Source: Gemmataceae bacterium (GTDB lineage Bacteria; Planctomycetota; Planctomycetia; Gemmatales; Gemmataceae). Taken from it: a stretch of 64,000 nt of DNA. The stretch spans positions 1 through 64,000 of the forward strand of contig SIAQ01000009.1 of NCBI GenBank assembly GCA_009697105.1. The letters run 5' to 3'. Each line of letters starts with the position of its first letter. Position 1 is the first letter of the stretch. This document shows, piece by piece, positions 57,832 to 64,000 of this stretch. Both the position numbers and the translations under genes were made by a program. The notes beneath the pieces were generated by a model that did no database searches, was not told the origin of the DNA, and saw nothing but the letters and a program-made list of their open reading frames with translations.

Positions 57832-58776
57832 ATGACGATCTTGATTTCGGACCCGCTCTTTCAGCGTCACGAGACCGGCCAGCATCCAGAACGGCCCGCT
57901 CGATTGGCGTCGATCCTCACCCGCCTGGAGCGCGACGGCCTGGTCGCGCGCTGTCAACATGGCGAGTACACGCCATTGACAGAGGACGCCGTTCGCGGGA
58001 TCCATTCTGCGGAGGTCGTAGCCACGGCACGCCGGTTCGCGGAAGCGGGTGGCGGTTGGCTGGAGTCGGACACGTTCGTCTGCCCGGCGTCGTACGACGT
58101 CGCGCTCGCCGCCGCCGGCGCCTGTGCCAGCGCGGTCGATCAAGTAATGCGTGGCATCGACCGCACCGCATTCTGCCTGGTCCGTCCGCCGGGGCATCAT
58201 GCGACCGCTCGTCAAAGCATGGGCTTCTGTTTATTCAACAACATCGCATTGGCGGCTCACCACGCGCGGCAAACTTTCGGGCTGGAGCGCATCCTCATCG
58301 TCGATTGGGACGTGCATCACGGCAATGGCACGCAGGACATCTTCTGGACCGACCCGACCGTCTTTTTCTTGAGCGTCCATCGCTACGGACATGGGTTCTA
58401 TCCGGGAACCGGCCACTCGGACGAAACGGGAACCGGCGCCGGCCTGGGCTTTACCGCGAATCTGCCGCTGCCTCATGGTATCGCGCGCGCCGAGTATCGA
58501 GCGGCCTTTCAGCACGCCGTCGAAAAGGCCGCGGATGCGATCAAGCCCGACCTGATATTGCTGAGCGCCGGCTTCGATGCGCACGTCCGCGATCCGATCG
58601 GCTCGCTTGGCCTGGAAGCGGAAGATTTCGCCGACATGACGCAGGTGCTTCTCAACGTCGCCAATACGCATGCCCAAGGCCGAATCGTCAGTTGCCTGGA
58701 GGGCGGCTACAACCTTGACGCCCTGGCCGAATGCGCGTCGGCACATTTGGCAACGCTGATCGATAGCAGGAAATAG
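57832..58776 (+). CDS. Histone deacetylase/acetylpolyamine amidohydrolase-family protein
   Basis: A 314-residue deacetylase of the arginase/HDAC fold (class II-like). It has the paired active-site histidines in VRPPGHHATA (122-123), zinc ligands in VDWDVHHGNGTQ (Asp160, His162), SVHRYGHGFYPGTGH, LLSAGFDAH (Asp249), and the C-terminal LEGGYNLDALA with its Tyr/Gly loop. All zinc-binding residues are present, so it should be active; in bacteria such proteins deacetylate polyamines or acuC-type proteins. AAGGAGC with 6-base spacing precedes the ATG. It is a single gene after a family A half-arm at 57791-57809. Confidence 0.95.
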   Translation: MTILISDPLFQRHETGQHPERPARLASILTRLERDGLVARCQHGEYTPLTEDAVRGIHSAEVVATARRFAEAGGGWLESDTFVCPASYDVALAAAGACASAVDQVMRGIDRTAFCLVRPPGHHATARQSMGFCLFNNIALAAHHARQTFGLERILIVDWDVHHGNGTQDIFWTDPTVFFLSVHRYGHGFYPGTGHSDETGTGAGLGFTANLPLPHGIARAEYRAAFQHAVEKAADAIKPDLILLSAGFDAHVRDPIGSLGLEAEDFADMTQVLLNVANTHAQGRIVSCLEGGYNLDALAECASAHLATLIDSRK

Positions 58777-58807
58777 CAGCCCATCACCTCCAGCCGATTT
58801 TGCATTT

Positions 58808-58863
58808 CCGCTTGCGGCTTGGCGCTCGGATTTTCCCACGCGAGCGCCAAGAAGCCGCATGCG
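58808..58863. repeat. Intergenic inverted repeat (family A)
   Basis: ccgcttgcggcttggcgctc g / cgagcgccaagaagccgcat gcg, with a one-to-two-base slip in the right arm; loop ~11 bases. It follows the deacetylase stop by ~32 bases. The tail gaaaaaaataattg makes it resemble a rho-independent terminator. Confidence 0.85.
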
Positions 58864-59001
58864 AAAAAAATAATTGCACCGATCGCGATTTTTCTCCTCA
58901 CTTCATCTTCGCTTCAGGTTGCTTCGCGTAGTATCCACCCATTACGAACGGGATCGTCTCGTTCCTCCTACCTGAGTATTGGTTTCCGAAGGAGTCATGT
59001 C

Positions 59002-59625
59002 ATGCGTGGAACCCTTATGCAGTTGAGCGTGATCGGTCTGGCGGCATTTCTGTTCGTCTCCGCCGACAAAGCCCAGGCACAGTACAAAGGCGTCTACCGA
59101 CCCTACGGTCAGGGCGGCGGCAAAGTCCCAACCGGAACCGGAATGTCGGGCGGCCAACAAGGCAGCATCGGTACGACAATTGGCACCATGATCGGCGGTA
59201 TGATGGGCGGCGGTCAACAAGGCGGCAAAGGCGGGTCGTGTGGATTCATGGGCGGCCAAGGTGGCGGCCTCGGCACCATGATCGGCGGCATGATGGGCGG
59301 CGGACAACAAGGCGGCGGTCAAGGTGGCAAAAGCGGGTCGGGTGGATTCATGGGCGGCCAAGGCGGCGGCATGGGCGGCATGATGGGCGGTGGACAACAA
59401 GGCGGCGGTCAAGGTGGCAAAAAACCGCAAGGCGGCCAAGGCGGCGGCGGTATGGGCAAACCACCACATGGCGGCACCACCGGCACCGGAACCAAGCCGT
59501 CTCCTACCGGCACTGGTATCCTTCCAACCGGCATCGGCTCACTGCCAACGACCATCGGCGACACCACCGGAGGCCAACTCAGCATCTTCAACAATCCTCA
59601 GGTCCAACGGTTTATCAAACGGTAA
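59002..59625 (+). CDS. Glycine-rich repeat secreted protein
   Basis: A 207-residue protein. A signal peptide (MRGTLMQLSVIGLAAFLFVSADKAQAQ) is followed by a Gly/Gln/Met-rich body with three tandem units of the kind TMIGGMMGGGQQGG...GGFMGGQGGG, then a Thr/Pro/Gly tail and a conserved ending (SIFNNPQVQRFIKR). The repeats are also direct DNA repeats (~90 bases), so copy number is probably unstable. It looks like a structural or surface glycine-rich protein. GAAGGAG 8 bases upstream supports ATG 59002. It precedes the response regulator by 159 bases and could be in its regulon. Confidence 0.85.
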   Translation: MRGTLMQLSVIGLAAFLFVSADKAQAQYKGVYRPYGQGGGKVPTGTGMSGGQQGSIGTTIGTMIGGMMGGGQQGGKGGSCGFMGGQGGGLGTMIGGMMGGGQQGGGQGGKSGSGGFMGGQGGGMGGMMGGGQQGGGQGGKKPQGGQGGGGMGKPPHGGTTGTGTKPSPTGTGILPTGIGSLPTTIGDTTGGQLSIFNNPQVQRFIKR

Positions 59626-59784
59626 GCTTCCCGCTCGCAGCTAAATACACTCGCGGCGAGCGACATGTTTTGATGATGGCTACGGTGGTCAACGGCAACT
59701 TTTATCAGACGCCGCACGCATGTCGAATCGTTCGTCGTGGAATACAAAAGGAGCAGTTCCATTTCAATTCCAACGGATTTCGCC

Positions 59785-60438
59785 ATGCGTGTACTTGTCG
59801 TTGAGGACGAACCCGAGTTGCTCCAGGTCACGGCTCAAACCTTGCGCGAATCCGGTTTCGCCGTCGATGAAGCCGCCGACGGTGAGGAAGGGCTCTACAA
59901 GGCAACGACCTGGGAATACGACGCAATCGTGCTCGACCTCATGCTGCCAAAGATCGATGGTTGGACCTTGCTGGGAAAGCTTCGCAAGAAGAAGAAAACT
60001 CCGGTGCTCATCCTCAGTGCCCGCGACGGCGTGCGTGATCGTGTGCAAGGTCTGGATATCGGCGCCGACGATTATCTCGTCAAACCGTTCGAGCTCTCGG
60101 AGCTTCTCGCTCGGCTGCGAGCGTTGATCCGCCGCGCCGCCGGCCAGGCTTTGCCCCAGATCAAGATCGGCGACGTTACCGTGGACACCCGCACGCGAAC
60201 CGTGACCAAGGACGGCTCTTTGGCAGATCTGACAGGCCGTGAGTACGCTATCGTGGAATGCCTCGCCCTTCAGCGCGGCGGATTGGTGACGCGCACGTAT
60301 CTCTACGAGCATATTTTCGACGAGAACGACGATTCGCTCTCGAACCTCATCGAAGTCCACGTTTCCAATATCCGCAAGAAGCTCGGCAAAGACTTCATCA
60401 AGACCCGCCGAGGTCAGGGGTACATCGTCGATGATTAG
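59785..60438 (+). CDS. OmpR-family response regulator
   Basis: A 217-residue two-component regulator. The receiver domain (1-115) has the acidic pair in VVEDEP, phosphoacceptor Asp51 in AIVLDLMLPKIDG, the Thr/Ser switch (VLILSARDG) and Lys in DYLVKPF. The C-terminal winged-helix trans_reg_C domain (125-217) has DVTVDTRTRTVTKDG, LTGREYAIVECLALQRGG, and IEVHVSNIRKKLGKDFIKTRRGQGYIVDD. It binds DNA after phosphorylation. ATG 59785 is chosen over 59737 because it starts exactly at the receiver. The gene overlaps the kinase start by 8 bases, so the pair is coupled. Confidence 0.95.
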   Translation: MRVLVVEDEPELLQVTAQTLRESGFAVDEAADGEEGLYKATTWEYDAIVLDLMLPKIDGWTLLGKLRKKKKTPVLILSARDGVRDRVQGLDIGADDYLVKPFELSELLARLRALIRRAAGQALPQIKIGDVTVDTRTRTVTKDGSLADLTGREYAIVECLALQRGGLVTRTYLYEHIFDENDDSLSNLIEVHVSNIRKKLGKDFIKTRRGQGYIVDD

Positions 60439-61861
60439 ATCGATCCGTCTCCGCGTGCAGCTGTGGTACGCCGGCGTACTGGTGGGCGTCCTCGTGAGTT
60501 TCGCGGCCATCACCTACGCGCGCGTCAATACGATGAAACTTCGCGAAGTCGATGTCCAGCTCGAAGTCGCCGTGCATTCGCTCGATGCGACCCTTAAACT
60601 CTTCCCGCTGAAAGAATTCGAGCCGGACTCCGACAAGGAACGAAAGAACCTATCGCGCGAGGAACGTGACAAACATTTGGCGGATTTGACGCTGCCGAAG
60701 GAAGTCGAGGCGCGCATCATCGACACATCCGGGGAACGGCCTTATTTCGCGATTTGGCGAGGCGACCGAGGCTTGCTCAAGGCGCAGCATGTGCCCGGCG
60801 CTGAGCCGCGGACGATGCCGAATACCTACGCCCCGGCGGGCAGCTTGACGTTTACCAATGTGGGATGGTACCGCGAAGCCGTCATGAAAGGCACAGGTGG
60901 GACGAGGATTCTGGTCGGGCGATCGGTCGCGGCCGATTATGCCGAGCGGGGCCGTTTTGCGGGGCTGCTGTTCATCGTTGGCTTGCTTGTTTTCGCCATC
61001 GGTTTGGCCGGCGGGTGGGTTGTCGCCTCGCGCATGATGCAGCCGCTCGCCGCCATGAGCGCGACGGCGGCGTCGAGCTCGGCACGCAAGTTGAGCGAAC
61101 GAATCGAGACCCAGAACCTCGACACGGAACTCGTGGGCCTTGCCGAGGTTCTCAACGCCATGTTCGAGCGGCTCGATACAGCGTTCTCGCGTCAACAGCA
61201 ATTCACAGCCGACGCGTCGCACGAACTGCGAACGCCGATCGCCATTCTTCGTTCCCATGTCGAGTTGGCGTTATCGCGCCCGCGAACGGTGGAAGAATAT
61301 CGGCAAACGCTGGAGACCTGCCTGCGCGCCGCCAATCGCATGAGCACGCTGGTGCAGGGCCTGTTGCTGCTCGCACGCAACGATACGGGCCAGAGCGACG
61401 AATCTTACCGCAAACTGGCGATGGCGCCGTTGCTCGAGGAATGCGTCGAGCTGTTTCGCCCGATCGTTGATACCAAGGAAGTGCAACTGACGCTCGATGT
61501 GATCCCGTGTTTCGTACGAGGCAATGCCGACAGCCTGATTCAGGTGGTTTCAAACCTGCTTAGTAATGCAGTGCACCATACGCCGCCGGGCGGTGCGGTG
61601 TTCGTGAGTTTGAGTGTGCGTGACAACGACGTTCGCGTGGCGGTGCGCGACACAGGCGTGGGCATCCCGCCAGAGTTTCAATCGCACATCTTCGAGCGGT
61701 TCTACCGCGTCGACAAGTCTCGTGCACGGGCCTCCGGCGGCTTCGGCTTGGGCCTGGCGATCTGCAAGAGTATTATCGATTCGCACCGCGGCCAGATCGG
61801 GTTTGAATCCGAACCCGGCAAAGGCACGACGTTCTGGATCCATTTACCGCTCAAGATGTAG
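60431..61861 (+). CDS. Sensor histidine kinase
   Basis: A 476-residue membrane kinase with two transmembrane helices (~14-34 and ~176-198) around a periplasmic sensor domain (~35-175). A HAMP domain (ASRMMQPLAAMSATAASSSARKLSERIETQNLDTE) leads to HisKA with phosphoacceptor His264 in DASHELRTPIAIL, then HATPase with SNLLSNAVHHTPPGG (N box), DTGVGIPPEFQ, FERFYRVDKSRARASGGFGLGLAICKSI (F/G2) and GKGTTFWIHLPL. It is the cognate sensor of the response regulator just upstream. The stimulus is unknown; the periplasmic domain is unfamiliar. Confidence 0.95.
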   Translation: MIRSIRLRVQLWYAGVLVGVLVSFAAITYARVNTMKLREVDVQLEVAVHSLDATLKLFPLKEFEPDSDKERKNLSREERDKHLADLTLPKEVEARIIDTSGERPYFAIWRGDRGLLKAQHVPGAEPRTMPNTYAPAGSLTFTNVGWYREAVMKGTGGTRILVGRSVAADYAERGRFAGLLFIVGLLVFAIGLAGGWVVASRMMQPLAAMSATAASSSARKLSERIETQNLDTELVGLAEVLNAMFERLDTAFSRQQQFTADASHELRTPIAILRSHVELALSRPRTVEEYRQTLETCLRAANRMSTLVQGLLLLARNDTGQSDESYRKLAMAPLLEECVELFRPIVDTKEVQLTLDVIPCFVRGNADSLIQVVSNLLSNAVHHTPPGGAVFVSLSVRDNDVRVAVRDTGVGIPPEFQSHIFERFYRVDKSRARASGGFGLGLAICKSIIDSHRGQIGFESEPGKGTTFWIHLPLKM

Positions 61862-61906
61862 TGATACCTTGCCGTGACGCGCATCAGAATTCGCAGCTTC
61901 AATCGG

Positions 61907-63649
61907 TCAATCGGAAATCGTCAAGCTCTCGGGTGCGGCGGCGTGGCTGCTCATTGTCGGGAATCGGATACGGAAGCGAGCGCCGTGCATCGGCTCGGAA
62001 TAGATCTCCAACGCAGCGCCGTGATGTTCGAGAATCATCTGCACGAACGAAAGACCAAGCCCCATGCCCGCGCTCAGGCCGGCGTAGAGGGCGTTGTTGC
62101 GCTTCGTCGAATAATGCGATTCGGTGCAATGTCGGCGGGTCTCCTCGGACATGCCGATGCCGTTGTCCTCCACTTCCAAGGTCGCTTGACCATCGACCAC
62201 CATCGTGCGAAAGATCACCCGGCCTTTCCACCCGGCGGCGGCGATCAGAGCCTGGCGCTGGGCGTCATCGAGTGGCCCGCTTCGCGCAGCGCCGTCGGGT
62301 CTGGCCTGTTTTCGCAGCTGATTGCGCATCTCCGAAATCGCGTCGCGGGCATTGAACAGAAAATTCTCTAGCGTCTGTTGCAAATGCGAGCGGTCACCGC
62401 CCACATGCAAGGCTCCGTCCGCACCGGCGGCATGCAGATCGAGTTCGACGCGCATCTTCCATTTGCTTTCGGCTTGCTCGCTCCAGGTGGCGTGTATATC
62501 TCTGACGAGGGCGTTCAGATCGACGCGTTTGCGCTCGAATTTGTTCGGGTCGCGCTGCACGGTATGCAGAATCTCTTGCAGGCGTTCGGTGACGGTGCCG
62601 AGTGTTTGCTGGATCTCGCCGAGCATGCGTTTGCCGTCCTCGGGGCTAGGGCGTTCGTCGAGGCAGCGGCGTAGGAGATCGTTGGGCCGAACGAGGAGGT
62701 TCTTGATATTGTGGGCGTACGATTTCGCCATCACGCCGATGCTGTGGAACATCTGCGACTTCAATTCGAGGGCGTGCGTTTCGGCGACTTGCTTCTCGCG
62801 TTCAGCTTCCTGGCGGCGCAATTCTTCCTCGAGGCGTTGGCGTTCGGCTTCTTCTTGCTTGCGTTCGGCTTCTTGGCGGCGCAACTCTTCCTCAAGGTGC
62901 TTTTGCTTGGAATCCTGTATCTGCTGATCGATGACCTGGCGTTGGCGATCGCGCTCGGCCTCGCGGCGTTGGCTGAACAACATCCAGAGCAGGGCCAGCG
63001 AGGCGAAAAAGAGAACCCAGATATTGATGAGTCGGCGGCGGGCATCGTCCTCGCGCTCCTTCAGCTGCTTTTGCATGTAGGCATGCAGCTGGTACTGAAT
63101 CTCGATGGTCGCGTGCTCGTTGCGTGGTAGCCGATAGCCTTTTAGTTCACGAAACTGATGCTTATGCCGAGGGTTTTCCGAGTCCCAGACGATCGGGTCG
63201 AAGGTTAGGCGCTTGTCGCAGCTCTGTTTCAACTCGTCTGAGAAACGCACCTCCAGACGGTAGATTACCGGGAACAAGGGCAGCTGGCTGGTATAGATTT
63301 TCGACGGCGGCAGGCAGAGCGCTTGCAGCATCTCGTAAATCTCCGCGCGCTTCTGGGCATGCAAGAACACGATAGGCCCGGCGTTGTCGTCCGGCAGGTC
63401 CTTCAGTTTCGTCGAACTTTCTTTCGACAAGGCGACGAACTTCCGGATAAGATCAGGCAGCGTCGTCGAGCCGATGCGGGCTTCGCGCACCCATTCCATC
63501 ATCGCTTGTTCGTCGTAAAGCGCCTCGCCGTCGCGCCAGATGAGCAACGGCTCGCGGAGAAAATAGAATACCAGCCCGCCCAGCAGCAGCGGCGCGAGCA
63601 TTGGCCACAACCAGCGCAGCCGTGAACGCCAGGACGAGGGTTCGTTCAT
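61907..63649 (-). CDS. Histidine kinase-like ATPase membrane protein
   Basis: A 580-residue protein with an N-terminal membrane helix (WLWPMLAPLLLGGLVFYFL) and an extracytoplasmic domain (~40-210; SDELKQSCDKRLTFDPIVWDSENPRHK). A second helix (INIWVLFFASLALLWMLF) leads to a long charged coiled coil (~225-300; REAERDRQRQVIDQQIQDSKQKHLEEELRRQEAERKQEEAERQ). A DHp-like segment (MFHSIGVMAKSYAHNIKNLLVRPNDLLRRCL) and a HATPase (VEDNGIGMSEETRRH, GLSAGMGLGLSFVQMILEHHG) follow. The likely phosphoacceptor is His in AHNIKN. It converges on the two-component pair with only 45 bases between stops, and overlaps the upstream gene by ATGA (63649-63646). Confidence 0.85.
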   Translation of the reverse strand: MNEPSSWRSRLRWLWPMLAPLLLGGLVFYFLREPLLIWRDGEALYDEQAMMEWVREARIGSTTLPDLIRKFVALSKESSTKLKDLPDDNAGPIVFLHAQKRAEIYEMLQALCLPPSKIYTSQLPLFPVIYRLEVRFSDELKQSCDKRLTFDPIVWDSENPRHKHQFRELKGYRLPRNEHATIEIQYQLHAYMQKQLKEREDDARRRLINIWVLFFASLALLWMLFSQRREAERDRQRQVIDQQIQDSKQKHLEEELRRQEAERKQEEAERQRLEEELRRQEAEREKQVAETHALELKSQMFHSIGVMAKSYAHNIKNLLVRPNDLLRRCLDERPSPEDGKRMLGEIQQTLGTVTERLQEILHTVQRDPNKFERKRVDLNALVRDIHATWSEQAESKWKMRVELDLHAAGADGALHVGGDRSHLQQTLENFLFNARDAISEMRNQLRKQARPDGAARSGPLDDAQRQALIAAAGWKGRVIFRTMVVDGQATLEVEDNGIGMSEETRRHCTESHYSTKRNNALYAGLSAGMGLGLSFVQMILEHHGAALEIYSEPMHGARFRIRFPTMSSHAAAPESLTISD

Positions 63650-64000
63650 GGCAGCGCCCCCCCCAGGCGTTGGGTGTTGTAGGTCGCGTCGAAAAATTCG
63701 ACGCGATCCCAGGCGCCGCCTTCGACTTCGCGCACCCGCTTCCAGATGCTGATACGGCTCGTGCCCTCGACGCGGTCTTCGTCGTAAATCGGCTTTACCC
63801 AAACGACATGTTCGCCGGTATATACCCGGCGATCGCCTTTGTCATCGAACAACAGCCGATGCCGATCGCCCAGGCCATGCAAGCGCGAATTGCCGACGTG
63901 CGCTGTACTGCCGTTCGCCTCGGCCTGGTACCAGCAGGTCGCGCGCATGCGTTCGCGCATCTGATTGCCGTCGGCGAGAAGTCGGCCGTCATCGAGCACG
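63646..64000 (-). CDS. Partial gene at window edge, unknown function
   Basis: At least 117 codons run off the right end. The visible C-terminal part is beta-rich (RERMRATCWYQAEANGSTAHVGNSRLHGLGDRHRLLFDDKGD, then YTGEHVVWVKPIYDEDRVEGTSRISIWKRVREVEGGAWDRVEFF). The ending ATYNTQRLGGALP overlaps the start of the histidine-kinase-like gene (ATGA), so the two are one transcriptional unit. Perhaps a virulence-factor or FHA-type protein that works with the kinase, but no family is recognised. Confidence 0.7.
   Translation of the reverse strand, partial: VLDDGRLLADGNQMRERMRATCWYQAEANGSTAHVGNSRLHGLGDRHRLLFDDKGDRRVYTGEHVVWVKPIYDEDRVEGTSRISIWKRVREVEGGAWDRVEFFDATYNTQRLGGALP

Noticed and set aside
59140-59460. 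Possible CRISPR-like array of direct repeats
   Set aside because: The repeats are in frame and encode the GGMMGGGQQGG units of a glycine-rich protein; there are no unique spacers.
1-64000. tRNA, rRNA, riboswitch or transposase genes
   Set aside because: Gaps were scanned by eye for T-loop motifs, conserved rRNA pieces and DDE/Y1 motifs; none was convincing, though a tRNAscan/Infernal run could still find small RNAs.

Overview
The window looks like chromosomal DNA of a planctomycete, most likely of the Gemmata type. This rests on gene content, not on a marker gene. It carries a DUF1501 Tat-exported protein, several DUF1080 (3-keto-disaccharide hydrolase-like) proteins including ThuA and Ser/Thr-kinase fusions, HlyD adaptors fused to M50 peptidase, WD40 and GAF domains, large secreted proteins of unknown function, and very many intergenic palindromes in GC-rich DNA. 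No rRNA, tRNA, transposase or CRISPR array was recognised.

Layout. 0.2-3.4 kb: NfeD and flotillin-like FloA, then a helix-turn-helix/PIN toxin-antitoxin module whose toxin is broken by an in-frame TGA. 3.4-14.5 kb: scattered housekeeping and secreted genes (ceramidase-like hydrolase, redoxin lipoprotein, Ser/Thr kinase with a C-terminal DUF1080 domain, S9 peptidase, creatininase-family protein, SurE, HEAT-repeat protein). 14.8-22.3 kb: endonuclease III, then the most unusual block of the window. This is three co-directional genes, each with an HlyD/biotinyl-lipoyl-like adaptor part, fused respectively to tandem GAF domains, a WD40 propeller, and a PqqD-like plus M50 site-2-protease module. 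No ABC, RND or MFS exporter is beside them. 22.9-36.5 kb: TrmB, DUF1080 proteins, an orphan molybdopterin-binding dehydrogenase subunit, DUF1501, and a small acyl-condensation locus (active ketosynthase, a ketosynthase-like partner without the catalytic Cys, and a divergent alpha-oxoamine synthase), then a Mog/MoaB protein. 37-45.7 kb: ComEC, a DUF2784 protein, MutS, and a TadE/TadE/TadG-like pseudopilin set. 45.7-51.8 kb: a beta-CASP fragment, an enolase-superfamily dehydratase, a coiled-coil plus LCCL protein, a MazEF-like pair, acyl-CoA dehydrogenase and a family 2 glycosyltransferase. 51.9-64 kb: a large secreted protein, glycerate kinase, an acetylpolyamine/histone-deacetylase-like protein, a glycine-rich repeat protein, an OmpR/histidine-kinase pair and a second, convergent histidine kinase.

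Between genes the DNA is a mosaic of at least eight families of palindromic repeats. Some have very long perfect arms (30-36 bp). Some sit nested inside one another, such as the three-shell palindrome at 11752-12193. Two families look like small non-autonomous mobile elements because they occur as near-identical copies of fixed length. One repeat touches coding sequence at the 5' end of the endonuclease III gene.

Functionally the genes are mostly single-gene or two-gene units. The clear multi-gene units are nfeD-floA, the GAF/WD40/M50 adaptor triad, the ketosynthase pair with the oxoamine synthase, the Tad-like trio, MazEF and the two-component genes. Start sites were chosen by eye from Shine-Dalgarno sequences and signal peptides. 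No similarity search was run, so family names come from recognisable motifs.
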